A stretch of 64,000 nt of DNA from Streptomyces sp. ISL-43 (GTDB lineage Bacteria > Actinomycetota > Actinomycetes > Streptomycetales > Streptomycetaceae), in NCBI RefSeq assembly GCF_018614195.1, contig NZ_JAGGOT010000018.1, forward strand, positions 31,345 to 95,344, read 5' to 3'. Within the stretch, counting starts at the first letter, position 1; the number at the start of each line of letters is the position of its first letter. Of this stretch, positions 42,365 to 52,663 are shown in pieces. Made by a program: the position numbers and the translations under genes. Under the pieces are notes generated by a model, which ran no database searches, was not told the origin of the DNA, and saw only the letters and a program-made list of their open reading frames with translations.

Positions 42365-44235
42365 CGATCAGGCTCACCGTCGCCCAGGCCCTCGTCCGCT
42401 TCCTCGCCCGCCAGTACACCGAGCGCGACGGACACCGGCAGCGGCTGATCGCCGCCACCTGGGGGATCTTCGGGCACGGGAACGTCGCCGGGATCGGGCA
42501 GGCCCTGCTGGAGACCGGGCGGGAGGAGATGCCCTTCCTGCAAGGGCGCAACGAGCAGGCCATGGTGCACGCCGCCGTCGGGTACGCACGGCAGAGCGGG
42601 CGGCTGTCCGCGCACGCCGTCACCACCTCCATCGGGCCCGGCGCCACCAACCTCGTCACCGGGGCCGCCCTCGCCACCGTGAACCGGATCCCGGTGCTCC
42701 TGCTGCCCGGGGACGCCTTCGCCACCCGGCCCGCCGACCCCGTGCTCCAGCAGCTCGAAGTCCCCTACGCGGGGGACGTCTCCGTCAACGACACCCTGCG
42801 CCCCGTCTCCCGCCACTTCGACCGGATCACCCGCCCCGAGGCGCTGATCCCCGCCGCCCTCCAGGCCGTGCGGGTCCTCACCGACCCCGTGCAGACCGGC
42901 GCCGTCACCCTCGCGCTGCCGCAGGACGTGCAGGCCGAGGCGTACGACTGGCCGGAGGAGTTCTTCGCCCAGCGCGTGTGGGGTGTACGCCGGCCCCGGC
43001 CCGACCGTACGGAGCTCGCGCGCGCGGCCGAGGCCGTACGGGGCTCCGCCCGGCCGCTGATCATCGCCGGCGGCGGGATCCGGCACAGCGGGGCGCAGGC
43101 GGCGCTGGCGGAGTTCGCGCGGGCCACCGGGATTCCGGTGGCGGTCACGCAGGCGGGCAAGGGGGTCCTGTCGTGGGACCACCCCGCCGACGTGGGCGGG
43201 ATCGGGCACACGGGCACGGCCACCGCGGCCCGCCTGGCCCGCGAGGCCGATCTGGTGATCGCCGCCGGGACCCGGCTCACCGACTTCACCACCGCATCCG
43301 CGACGCTCTTCCGGCACCCGGACGTGCGGTTCGTCGGACTCAACCTGGACCCGTACGACGCCCACAAGCTCGCCGCCCGCCCCTTGGTCTGCGATGCGCG
43401 TGCGGGCCTGGAAGAGCTCCGGGCCGAGGTCACCGGGTACCGGGTGGACCCCCCGTACGAGGCGGCGTACAAAGAAGGGAAGAGCGCGTGGGAGCGGCTG
43501 GCCGACCAGGCCTGCGCGGCTCCCGACGAGGACGCCGTCCCGACCCAGGCACAGGTGCTGGGGCTGCTCGACGCCTTGGTCGACGGCGACGACATCCTGA
43601 TCAACGCCGCCGGCTCGCTCCCCGGAGACCTGCACAAGCTCTGGCGGGCCCGCTCCGTCGACCAGTACCACGTCGAATACGGCTACTCCTGCATGGGCTA
43701 CGAGATCCCCGCCGCGATCGGCACCGCCCTCGCCGCGCCCGGCCGCCCGGTGTGGGCCCTGGTCGGCGACGGGACGTACCTCATGAACCCGACCGAGATC
43801 GTCACCGCCGTGCAGGAGCGGATCCCGATCAAGGTGGTGATCCTCGACAACCACGGATACGCCTCCATCGGCGGCCTTTCGGACGCGGTGGGCGGCGAGG
43901 GCTTCGGGACCGCGTACCGCTTCCGGGCGGTGGACGGTTCGTACAGCGGCCCTCCGCTGCCACTGGACCTGGCGGCCAACGCCGCCTCCCTCGGGATGGC
44001 CGTAATTCGCGCCCACACCGTTGGTGACCTGCGAAAAGCCCTCGCCGAGGCACGAGCTGCGGACCGTCCCACATGTGTCTACGCACAGACCCGAACACCC
44101 GACACTGTGTCGGGCCCACCCCCGGCACAGGCGTGGTGGGATGTTCCTGTGGCCGAGACCGCCACCCGTGTGTCGGCGGTGAAAGCCCGCGAAGAGTACG
44201 ACCGGCAAGCCGCGCATCGACGTCGCCATCTGTGA
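42361..44235 (+). CDS. iolD: 3D-(3,5/4)-trihydroxycyclohexane-1,2-dione hydrolase (ThDP-dependent)
   Basis: IolD opens the ring of the diketone intermediate of inositol catabolism. The 624-residue ThDP enzyme has the Pyr domain with the conserved Glu in FLQGRNEQAMVHAAVGYA, a central domain, and the PP domain with VWALVGDGTYLMNPTEIVTAVQERIPIKVVILDNHGYASIGGLS, which holds the GDG-N motif for Mg-ThDP. The ATG overlaps the iolB stop by four bases (ATGA). It is followed by mmsA after 11 bases. Confidence 0.92.
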   Translation: MTIRLTVAQALVRFLARQYTERDGHRQRLIAATWGIFGHGNVAGIGQALLETGREEMPFLQGRNEQAMVHAAVGYARQSGRLSAHAVTTSIGPGATNLVTGAALATVNRIPVLLLPGDAFATRPADPVLQQLEVPYAGDVSVNDTLRPVSRHFDRITRPEALIPAALQAVRVLTDPVQTGAVTLALPQDVQAEAYDWPEEFFAQRVWGVRRPRPDRTELARAAEAVRGSARPLIIAGGGIRHSGAQAALAEFARATGIPVAVTQAGKGVLSWDHPADVGGIGHTGTATAARLAREADLVIAAGTRLTDFTTASATLFRHPDVRFVGLNLDPYDAHKLAARPLVCDARAGLEELRAEVTGYRVDPPYEAAYKEGKSAWERLADQACAAPDEDAVPTQAQVLGLLDALVDGDDILINAAGSLPGDLHKLWRARSVDQYHVEYGYSCMGYEIPAAIGTALAAPGRPVWALVGDGTYLMNPTEIVTAVQERIPIKVVILDNHGYASIGGLSDAVGGEGFGTAYRFRAVDGSYSGPPLPLDLAANAASLGMAVIRAHTVGDLRKALAEARAADRPTCVYAQTRTPDTVSGPPPAQAWWDVPVAETATRVSAVKAREEYDRQAAHRRRHL

Positions 44236-44246
44236 AGGAGCAAGGC

Positions 44247-45746
<1,500 letters not shown>

Positions 45747-45751
45747 CCGGG

Positions 45752-45801
45752 CGCACGCCCCGTAGGCCCGTAGGACCGCACGCCCCGTAGGCCCGCGGGA
45801 C
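45752..45801 (+). repeat. 25-base tandem duplication
   Basis: Two adjacent copies of a 25-base unit starting CGCACGCCCCGTAGGCCCG match at 23 of 25 positions. They lie between mmsA and its terminator. Confidence 0.7.
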
Positions 45802-45829
45802 CGGCCGTGCCCCGGGACCGCTGAAGACA

Positions 45830-45863
45830 CTCGCCCCCCGCAACCCTCACCGCGGGGGGCGAG
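45830..45863. terminator. mmsA terminator
   Basis: CTCGCCCCCCGC (45830-45841) pairs perfectly with GCGGGGGGCGAG (45852-45863), with a 10-base loop and a following GTTT. It also lies near the end of the convergent hydrolase gene. Confidence 0.8.
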
Positions 45864-45916
45864 CCGTTTCCGCCTTCCGTCTTCCGTGTCCGCCCGGACC
45901 GGCGCCGGTCACAGCC

Positions 45917-47131
45917 CTAGAGCAGCGACCAGACGTCCGCCGCCGCCGTCGCCGACCACACCGCGTCGCCGTGGCCGTAGCCGGGGACGACGGTGAAGCC
46001 GACCCGCTCGTTGCCGCCCGCCAGGATCAGCCGCGCGCCGCGCGAGTGGTCGCCGCGCCCCAGCTCGGTGTTGATCCACACCACTTCGGCGTCGATCCGC
46101 TCCCAGTGGATCGCGTACGTCTTCTCGTCGCCCGCCCAGATCGCGGCCAGATCCCGCATCAGCGCGGTCGGGACCAGCCCGCTGCCGAGGGCGGAGGTGG
46201 CCGCGTGCCAGGTGGCGAGCGAGGTGTGGGTCAGGCTGAAGCGGTCCTCGGCCGGGGTCGCTCCGAAGGTGTAGGAGCCGGCGCTGTGGCCCTGGGTGTA
46301 GATCCAGTTCGCGGGGCCGGGCAGTGCGCTGGTGCGGACCAGCGCGAAATGCGCGAGCCCGGCGTTGGTGAAGCGGAGCGCGGGGTCCGGGGGCCAGGGG
46401 ACCGGGGAGGGGGCCTCGGGTTCGGTGACGGCCCGGGCGATCAGCGACGCCAGACCGGGGTCCGCGGCGTACGCGCCCCGCGCGAGCTGGGCTTCGTACG
46501 CGTCCCGGGTTCCGGCCGCCCGTACGGCCAGGTCGCCTTCGTACGGCCCGGTCGTGTCCAGGACCACCACCCTGTCCAGGCGCGGCGAGCGGTCGTGGGC
46601 GGCCGCGTCCAGGGCGAGGGCGGCTCCGGCGGAGTGCCCGGCGTACTGGTACGGCAGCCCGAGTGCGCCGTCCAATGCCGCCACGACCCCGGCGAGATCC
46701 CGGCGGTGCGCCGCGAGCCCCCGGTCGGCGCCGATGTCGGCCGCCGCCGCAGCGTCCTCGCGCGGGGTGACGCCGACGACGAGCAGGCCCTCGCGGCGCA
46801 GCCGGTGGGCGAGGTTCCGGTCGTCCGGCGTGAAGAAGTCGGCGCAAAAGTTCAGTCCGCCGCCCGGCAGGAGGTACGCGATCCCGCGCGGCGCCCGCCG
46901 CGTGTCCGCGACCACGTCCACCGTGACCGGGGCCGGGCCGGCGTCGTCGAGCGGGAGCGTCAGCCGGATCCAGCCGTCGCCGGGCAGGTAGGCGGCGGTC
47001 CCCGTGCCCAGGGTCCGCTCGATGAGGGTCAGCAGCCCGATCCCGTGGCCGGCGGGGTCCTGCGGCCGGCCTGCGGGGTCTTGCCCGAGGGCCGGCCGGC
47101 CGGGACCTTCTTCGCCGTGCTGTCGTTCCAT
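45917..47131 (-). CDS. Alpha/beta hydrolase family protein
   Basis: The 404-residue product has an early beta-rich region and an alpha/beta-hydrolase core with the nucleophile elbow GHSAG (about residue 166-170), the preceding strand LPYQY, an oxyanion segment LLPGGGLNFCADFF and a late His in VPGYGHGDAVW. There is no signal peptide, so it is cytoplasmic. The ATG at 47131 follows GGGGGAGG. The substrate is unknown. It may be co-transcribed with no other gene, since the gap to the DUF916 gene is 62 bases on the same strand and the order is unrelated in function. Confidence 0.75.
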   Translation of the reverse strand: MERQHGEEGPGRPALGQDPAGRPQDPAGHGIGLLTLIERTLGTGTAAYLPGDGWIRLTLPLDDAGPAPVTVDVVADTRRAPRGIAYLLPGGGLNFCADFFTPDDRNLAHRLRREGLLVVGVTPREDAAAAADIGADRGLAAHRRDLAGVVAALDGALGLPYQYAGHSAGAALALDAAAHDRSPRLDRVVVLDTTGPYEGDLAVRAAGTRDAYEAQLARGAYAADPGLASLIARAVTEPEAPSPVPWPPDPALRFTNAGLAHFALVRTSALPGPANWIYTQGHSAGSYTFGATPAEDRFSLTHTSLATWHAATSALGSGLVPTALMRDLAAIWAGDEKTYAIHWERIDAEVVWINTELGRGDHSRGARLILAGGNERVGFTVVPGYGHGDAVWSATAAADVWSLL

Positions 47132-47193
47132 GGGCGGTGCCTCCCCCGTAGCGGCGATGGTCGAATGCCGTCACCTGGGGACACCCTTGCCGG

Positions 47194-48213
47194 TCAGCGC
47201 ACTTCAGCCAAGTCTTGGGCTTCTTCCGGCTGTTCGGGGCCGGTCCGGCGTCGTCGGCGCAGCACCCAGACGGTGATGCCGGCGCCTGCCAGCACCAGGA
47301 GCGCGCCCAGCGCAGGCCACGGCACGGCGAGGAACTCCGTATCGGAGACGGAGACGAGGTCCGGGTAGGCCGAGGCGCCGGCGGTGATGTCGACGGTGAC
47401 CCAGTCCGACTGCGGTGCGTCCGCCCAGTCCTCGGTCAGCTCGATCCGCTGGCCCGGCAGCAGCACCAGCTTCAGCTCGCGGGCCGGCCGGTCCAGCACC
47501 CGTCGGCCGAACAGGCCCTCGGCGGAGACCGCCACCTTCGGCTCGACGACCACGTTGCCCCGGTTGACCAGGGAGTACGAGATCTTGGCGCGGGCGTCCT
47601 TGACCCAGGGCAGCAGCGGCGCCGGCCGGCTGACCTTGACGTCCTCCACGCTCAGCCCGGGAGTCACCGGCCCCGGCACCCGGAAGTAGAGCCGGGCGCC
47701 GACCTGGCGCTTCACCCCGACCTTGACCTTGCCCTCCTCCTGGATGCCTTCCACGGCGGTGTTGAGGGCGACGATCCCGCCCACGTGGTCGCCGGGCGTC
47801 GCGTCCGCCGGGACCTTCACGGAGAACGGGAGGTCCTTGCGGCCCTTCGGCGGCACCGTCACCGTCGTCTTCGTCTCGGGAGGCAGCGCGATCCAGGTGC
47901 CGACGTCCTTGGGCTTCGTCTCGACCGGCAGCAGCGCGAAGGCGCCGCCCACCGGGGTGTTCACGGCGTCGGTGGCGAATATCTGGAACGTCAGCTCCTT
48001 GTCGGAGGAGTTCACGATCGTCGCGCTGTCGCTGACGGTGGTGCCGGCCGAGCCCTGGTGGAAGAAGTACGCGCGGTCGGTCATCGCCGCACCGGCGGGC
48101 GGGGTCGGGAAGACCCCCCAGGTGCCGTTGTCCGCGGCCGTCGCGGGGAGGGCCGGGAGCAGCAGGGCGGCGAGGCCGAGGAGCAGGCCGAGGAGGAGGG
48201 TGCGGGTGCGCAT
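47194..48213 (-). CDS. DUF916-like membrane-anchored surface protein
   Basis: The 339-residue product has a signal peptide (MRTRTLLLGLLLGLAALLLPALPATAA), two Ig-like regions (about 50-150, with IVNSSDKELTFQIFATDAVNTP, and 170-285), and a C-terminal membrane helix (PALGALLVLAGAGITVWVLRRRRR). This matches DUF916-type proteins, which in Gram-positive bacteria go with WxL-domain proteins at the cell surface. The WxL-like gene lies directly upstream on the same strand, which supports a shared surface complex. A 15-base tandem repeat separates the two genes. Confidence 0.8.
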   Translation of the reverse strand: MRTRTLLLGLLLGLAALLLPALPATAADNGTWGVFPTPPAGAAMTDRAYFFHQGSAGTTVSDSATIVNSSDKELTFQIFATDAVNTPVGGAFALLPVETKPKDVGTWIALPPETKTTVTVPPKGRKDLPFSVKVPADATPGDHVGGIVALNTAVEGIQEEGKVKVGVKRQVGARLYFRVPGPVTPGLSVEDVKVSRPAPLLPWVKDARAKISYSLVNRGNVVVEPKVAVSAEGLFGRRVLDRPARELKLVLLPGQRIELTEDWADAPQSDWVTVDITAGASAYPDLVSVSDTEFLAVPWPALGALLVLAGAGITVWVLRRRRRTGPEQPEEAQDLAEVR

Positions 48214-48258
48214 GGGCGGTTCTCCAGTCGGGCCGGACGGGGAGGGGGGAGCGCCGGG

Positions 48259-48330
48259 GGTGGTGCGCGGAAGGGTGGTGCGCGGAAGGGTGGTGCGCGG
48301 AAGGGTGGTGCGCGGAAGGGTGGTGCGGCG
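48259..48330 (+). repeat. 15-base tandem repeat between the WxL-like and DUF916 genes
   Basis: Four full copies of GGTGGTGCGCGGAAG run from 48259 to 48318, with a partial fifth. The 15-base unit is a multiple of three and lies in the leader of the DUF916 gene, about 45 bases upstream of its start. Copy number may vary between strains. Confidence 0.85.
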
Positions 48331-48371
48331 CCGGAGCGCCGCACCACCCGGGTCGGAGCGGGGCCGTGCGG

Positions 48372-49664
48372 TCAGGCGATCGAGAACGTGACGACCGACT
48401 GGTAGGTGTCCGCGAACATGAACGGCGGGAGCTGGATCATTCCGGCGCCGCCGACCTCGAACTCGCCACCGGTCAGGTTCTCGCCGCCCGCGCTCTGGGA
48501 GGCGATCTTCATCGGGGTGTCGGAGATCGCACCCGGCGCACCGGCGGAGCAGGTGCTCGGGCTGTCGGCGTTGGTCACCCTGCAGGTCGGCTGGATGCCG
48601 ATCTGCGCCTTGGTCATCGAGTGACCGGTGACCTCGTTCAGGAACGGCGTACGGGTCGCCGAGACGTCCCAGCCGAGGGTCCCGCCGCGGAAGTCCTGGA
48701 CGGCCATCGCGGTGAACTGGCCCACGACCGACTGGGGCTTGCCGTTGATGGTGACCTTGCCGAAGCTGACGGCCGGGTTGCCGGCCTGCGGGCCGATGGC
48801 CAGCGGACCGGGCAGGACCTCGACGTCGACCGGGTTCTTCACACCGGGCTGGTCCTTGACGAAGACGAAGTCCTTGTACGGGGCGATGGCCCCGTCGATC
48901 TTGATCTGGTCGGTGTCCACGTTGATGGTGATGCTGCACGTGGCGACGCCGGCCGCGGTGGCCGTGCCGGAGCCGGTCTCACCCGTGGCGACGCCGCCCT
49001 TGAGCGCGGAGCAGGTGACCGCGCCGGCCGGGAAGTTGGCGCCCGTGACGGTGACCGGCGTGCCGGCCTTGCCGCTGTTGGGAGTCAGCTTGGTGGTGAT
49101 CGGGTCCTTGGGCAGGGCCTCGACGGCGACCGAGCCGAGGGAGGCACTCGGGCGCGGGTTCGGGGTGCAGGTGGTGGTGAAGACCGAGCCGCCGAGGTTC
49201 GCGTCGGTCACCGACAGGTCGAGGGCGACGTTGACCGTGGTGCCCTCGGTGCCGTCCGGGATCTTGATGGTGCCGGAGAAGGCGGAGGGGTCGAGCGGCT
49301 GTCCCGCGACCACGGTGACCGTCTCGGGCGGGCTGACGACCGTCTGCAGGGTCGACCCGACCGCGAGGGTGATCTTGGAGGTGTTCACCGTCGTGACGGA
49401 GAAGCCCGGGATGACCGGGCTCGCACCCGGGTCGATGGTGATCGGGACCACGTCGCCGGCCTTGGCGCCGTCGGGCAGCGTGATCGTGTAGGGCTGGATG
49501 CCCGAGGCGCCGGCCTGGGGCGGCGGTGCGACGCAGTCCATCTGGACGGGCGTCGTCTTGGTCGCGGCCTGCGCGGTGCCCGACAGGCCCACCACGGCGC
49601 CCGTCAGGGCAAGGGACAAGGCGCCCGTCCCGGCCAGAACTCTTCGTCGAAACGTTGTACTCAC
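48372..49664 (-). CDS. WxL-domain-like secreted protein
   Basis: The 430-residue product starts with GTG and a signal peptide (FRRRVLAGTGALSLALTGAVVGLSGTAQA). An IPT/TIG-like or beta-rich region follows, with TPNSGKAGTPVTVTGANFPAG near residue 180. Its C-terminal part (about 265-430) has GGTLGWDVS with a W-x-(V) motif and a final YQSVVTFSIA strand, as in WxL domains, which bind peptidoglycan in Firmicutes. It is followed by a DUF916 gene, the usual WxL partner. It lacks any LPxTG or membrane anchor and is probably held at the wall through its partner. Confidence 0.75.
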   Translation of the reverse strand: MSTTFRRRVLAGTGALSLALTGAVVGLSGTAQAATKTTPVQMDCVAPPPQAGASGIQPYTITLPDGAKAGDVVPITIDPGASPVIPGFSVTTVNTSKITLAVGSTLQTVVSPPETVTVVAGQPLDPSAFSGTIKIPDGTEGTTVNVALDLSVTDANLGGSVFTTTCTPNPRPSASLGSVAVEALPKDPITTKLTPNSGKAGTPVTVTGANFPAGAVTCSALKGGVATGETGSGTATAAGVATCSITINVDTDQIKIDGAIAPYKDFVFVKDQPGVKNPVDVEVLPGPLAIGPQAGNPAVSFGKVTINGKPQSVVGQFTAMAVQDFRGGTLGWDVSATRTPFLNEVTGHSMTKAQIGIQPTCRVTNADSPSTCSAGAPGAISDTPMKIASQSAGGENLTGGEFEVGGAGMIQLPPFMFADTYQSVVTFSIA

Positions 49665-50015
49665 TGGGTCGCGACTCCTTCGTCATACGAACCCTCCCCC
49701 CACCCGCTGTGTGGGGGAGGCCGAGCCGGTGCGGTGGCCGACATTGACGCGTCGCGGTGATGAGAAGTCAATGACTTGCTTTCGCCCGAAGCACACAGAA
49801 ATTGATGTGCCATCAGGCCGGGTGGCGCAGTGCGCCGGATACCGACCGGCCGGTGGGTTGTGCGGGTGGGGCGGGTGGGTTCGCCGGAGGGGTCCGCTCC
49901 GGCTCTGAGCTGGGCTTTGGCACCGGCCGGGCGGGTGCCGGGCGGGGCCGTCTCCCGCCGTCTCGCGCCGTCTCCCGCCGACGGACGGGCACCGCCGGCG
50001 GGGATCCTCCTACGG
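49665..50015. other. Intergenic region upstream of the WxL-like gene
   Basis: No gene is seen in this 351-base gap. It holds a hairpin CCTCCCCCCACC...GTGTGGGGGAGG (about 49690-49720), a promoter region for the WxL-like gene, and a ten-base tandem repeat CCGTCTCCCG (three copies, 49948-49980) close to the end of the subtilisin gene. Confidence 0.55.
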
Positions 50016-51293
50016 CTACCTCTCGGTCGGGACGTGGAGCAGCAGGTTGGGAGTACCGGCAGGCAGGGCCGTGATCCGGTCCCGCACGGAGTCCCGTAGG
50101 AGGATTTCGGCCACCTGTGCCGGAGTCCTGCGCGGGCCGCCGGCCGCCAGGCCCTGCGCGAGGACCATCGCGGCGGCGCCCGCCACGTGCGGGGCCGCCA
50201 TCGAGGTGCCGGAGGCCCGTGCGGTGGCCGTGGCGGAGCCCTTCCAGGCCGAGGTGACGGCGACGCCCGGGGCGGAGAGGTCCACGCAGGGGCCGTAGTT
50301 GGAGAAGGAGGGCCTCCGGTCCTCGGCGTCGGTCGCGCCCACCGTGAGCGCCTGCGGGACGCCGGACGGGGAGCCGGTGCAGGCGTTCTCGGCGGAGTTG
50401 CCGGCGGCCACGGCGAAAGTGATCCCGGCGGCGACCGCCCGCGTCACGGCCCGGTTCAGGGCGAAGCTGTAGCCGCCGCCCAGGCTCATGTTCGCCACGG
50501 CCGGGGTCGCGGGGTACTTGAGGGAGTCCTTCACCATCCAGTCGACACCGGCCGTGATCGCCGACAGCCGCGCCTCCCCACGGCAGTTCGCGACCTTCAC
50601 GGCGACGAGCGAAACACCCTTGGCGACCCCGTAGGAGGCCCCGCCGACCGTTCCCGCGACGTGCGTGCCGTGGCCGTTGCAGTCCGTGGCGCCCTCCAGG
50701 AACACCGCGTTGGCGCCCCAGCGGGCCCGGCCGCCGAACTCCTGGTGCAGGGTGTTGATCCCGCTGTCGATGATGTAAGCGGTGACCCCCTGCGCCGTGG
50801 TCGGGTACGCGTACGAGCCGTCGAGCGGGAGTTCGCGCTGGTCGAGCCGGTCCAGGGACCAGGGCGCGGACGCCTGGAGCAGGGGCTGCGAGTCGGCGGC
50901 GCCGGTCGGGGCGTCGGCGGTCCGGGCGCCGTTGATCAGGAACGTCGCGTCGGGCTCCACGGAGGCCACCCGCGGATCTGCGGCGAGTTCGGCGGCGCGG
51001 GCGGCGGTGGTGCGGACGGCGAAGCCGTTCAAGGCGGTGTCGTAGACGGTCCCGACGCGGTCGCCGGACGCCTCGGCCTCGGCGGCGAGGACGCGGGTGG
51101 CGGCGCGTGCGGAGGCGCGGGAGACCTGGTCCTCGAGGACGACGACGTAGGGGGCGGTGGCGTCGGCGGCGTCGGCGGTCGCCTCGGCCGTGACTTCGAC
51201 GGTGGCGGCTGTGGCTTCGGCGGCGTACGGCGGCAGGGCGGTGGCCACCGCCAGCAGGGCGGCGGCCGGGAGCAGCGCGGTGAATGCGGTCAT
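50016..51293 (-). CDS. Secreted subtilisin-family (S8) serine protease
   Basis: The 425-residue preproprotein has a signal peptide, an I9 inhibitor-like propeptide (about 45-120, YVVVLEDQVSRASARAATRVLA to VASVEPDATF) and an S8 catalytic domain. The triad lies in YIIDSGINTLH (Asp), DCNGHGTHVAGTVGG (His) and ASGTSMAAPHVAG (Ser), and the oxyanion Asn in VAAGNSAEN. It has two to four cysteines for disulfides, as in proteinase-K-like enzymes. It is a likely secreted endopeptidase. I start at the ATG at 51293 because the signal peptide begins there; an upstream ATG at 51368 would add 25 residues. Confidence 0.9.
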   Translation of the reverse strand: MTAFTALLPAAALLAVATALPPYAAEATAATVEVTAEATADAADATAPYVVVLEDQVSRASARAATRVLAAEAEASGDRVGTVYDTALNGFAVRTTAARAAELAADPRVASVEPDATFLINGARTADAPTGAADSQPLLQASAPWSLDRLDQRELPLDGSYAYPTTAQGVTAYIIDSGINTLHQEFGGRARWGANAVFLEGATDCNGHGTHVAGTVGGASYGVAKGVSLVAVKVANCRGEARLSAITAGVDWMVKDSLKYPATPAVANMSLGGGYSFALNRAVTRAVAAGITFAVAAGNSAENACTGSPSGVPQALTVGATDAEDRRPSFSNYGPCVDLSAPGVAVTSAWKGSATATARASGTSMAAPHVAGAAAMVLAQGLAAGGPRRTPAQVAEILLRDSVRDRITALPAGTPNLLLHVPTER

Positions 51294-51404
51294 GCGGCCG
51301 ATGCTCGGCGAGGCGCGGGCCGGCCGCGCGGAGGGTGCGCCGACTGGCCCCACGACACGCCGCCCCACGGGCTACGGGGTACGGGGTGCGGGGTCGGACA
51401 CCCG

Positions 51405-51818
51405 CTAGGGGGCGATGGGCCAGCCGCGCATGGCGAAGACGCCTTCGTCGCTTGCTCCTGCCGCCTCGTAGGTGGCCAGCGCCGCTTCGTTGTCCGTGTC
51501 GACGCCCACCCACATGCCGTAACAGCCGCGCGCCCTGGCCTCGGCGGCGAGTGCCGCGGTCAGTGCGCGGCCGATGCCGCGCCGGCGGTAGCCCTCGTCC
51601 ACGGAGAGCTCGTACAGGCACATCTCGGTGCCCTTGTCGGGGTGGCTCATCTCGATGCCGGAGACCATTCCGGCGGGTACGCCGTCCACGTAGGCGATGA
51701 GCATCAGGTGCCCGGGGGCGTCGAGAAACCGCTGCGACCAGTCGGGGCGCACGGGCCCGTCGAAGAGTCCTTCCGCGGCCTGGAGTTCGGCGGGGGTGCG
51801 GGCGGGTCGGATGTCCAT
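51405..51818 (-). CDS. GNAT-family N-acetyltransferase
   Basis: The 137-residue product has the GNAT core with the acetyl-CoA motif A, LSVDEGYRRRGIGRALTAALAAEARARG, and the late NEAALATYEAAGA segment. It is similar to small-molecule acetyltransferases such as aminoglycoside N6'-type, but no substrate can be named. It is divergent from the deaminase gene, with 21 bases between starts. Confidence 0.85.
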   Translation of the reverse strand: MDIRPARTPAELQAAEGLFDGPVRPDWSQRFLDAPGHLMLIAYVDGVPAGMVSGIEMSHPDKGTEMCLYELSVDEGYRRRGIGRALTAALAAEARARGCYGMWVGVDTDNEAALATYEAAGASDEGVFAMRGWPIAP

Positions 51819-51839
51819 GGCGGTGACGATAATGGCCCG

Positions 51840-52592
51840 ATGAGCAGCGGGGAGCTTGATTTCGACTCGGCGTGGCGCGCGGTCCCGGAGCCGGTGCGCA
51901 GGGCACTCGCCCTTGCCTACGAGTCGCTGGCGGCCGGTGGCCTGGCAGTGGGAGCGGTCCTGACGGACGCCGACGGCAAGGTGATCGCCGAGGGACGCAA
52001 CGAGGCGTACGAGGACGGTCCGGGCACCGGCCCGCTGCGCGGTACGCCGCTCGCCCACGCCGAGATGAACGCGCTGGGGGCCGCCCGCACGGGCTGGGAC
52101 CTTGGCGCGGCGACGCTGTGGAGCACGCAGGAGCCGTGCGCGATGTGCGCGGCGGCGGCCGGGTTCACGGGCGTGGGCCGGGTCCGGTACCTGGCCCCGG
52201 ACCCATGGGCGCTGGCGGGCGGCTTCGACGGTGAACCGGTCGCCGGCCCGCCGGGGACGCAAGGAGAGTCGGAGGCGTCGCCGGGGGAGTCCGGGATGCC
52301 GGGGGATTCCGGGACGGCTCGGCCGTGGCGGGAGAGCGGTACCGGGCCCGGAGCCCACGCGTGGCTCCTGACGGCCAATGCGATGTTCCTGCGCTGCGTG
52401 GCGATGGCCGCGACCGGTCCGGGGGAACCGCGCATCCTGACCCACCACCGGACCACCGAGCCGGAGACCACGGCCCTCCACGACAGCCTGCCGGCGGGGC
52501 TGCCGACGGCGGCCTCCGTGGAGGACTGGCTGCGCCCGCTCTGGACCGGCGTCACGGAACTGGCGGCGGCACGCCGGCGCCGCACGGGCTGA
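51840..52592 (+). CDS. Cytidine/deoxycytidylate-type zinc deaminase
   Basis: The 250-residue product has the zinc-site motifs H73-A-E75 in LAHAEMNALGAA and P99-C-A-M-C103 in TQEPCAMCAAAAGF. These show a working deaminase of the tRNA-adenosine/guanine/cytosine deaminase superfamily, with the TadA-like PCxxC spacing. After about residue 135 it has a long GS/GE-rich insertion (about 30 residues) and a tail with AWLLTANAMFLRCVAM. The substrate is unknown. The start follows a short promoter region shared with the GNAT gene. Confidence 0.82.
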   Translation: MSSGELDFDSAWRAVPEPVRRALALAYESLAAGGLAVGAVLTDADGKVIAEGRNEAYEDGPGTGPLRGTPLAHAEMNALGAARTGWDLGAATLWSTQEPCAMCAAAAGFTGVGRVRYLAPDPWALAGGFDGEPVAGPPGTQGESEASPGESGMPGDSGTARPWRESGTGPGAHAWLLTANAMFLRCVAMAATGPGEPRILTHHRTTEPETTALHDSLPAGLPTAASVEDWLRPLWTGVTELAAARRRRTG

Positions 52593-52663
52593 GCCGCCCC
52601 TGAGCCACACCGCGGGGTGGCCCTGGACCCGCGCCCGGCCGTGGCGGTGGCCCCTGCCCTGGA

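Noticed and set aside
48259..48330. CRISPR-like short repeat
   Set aside because: The units are directly adjacent with no spacers and no cas genes are present. It is a simple tandem repeat.
49813..51906. A 697-codon minus-strand frame covering the subtilisin region
   Set aside because: It is Arg-rich without motifs and overlaps the S8 protease, whose triad is complete in another frame.
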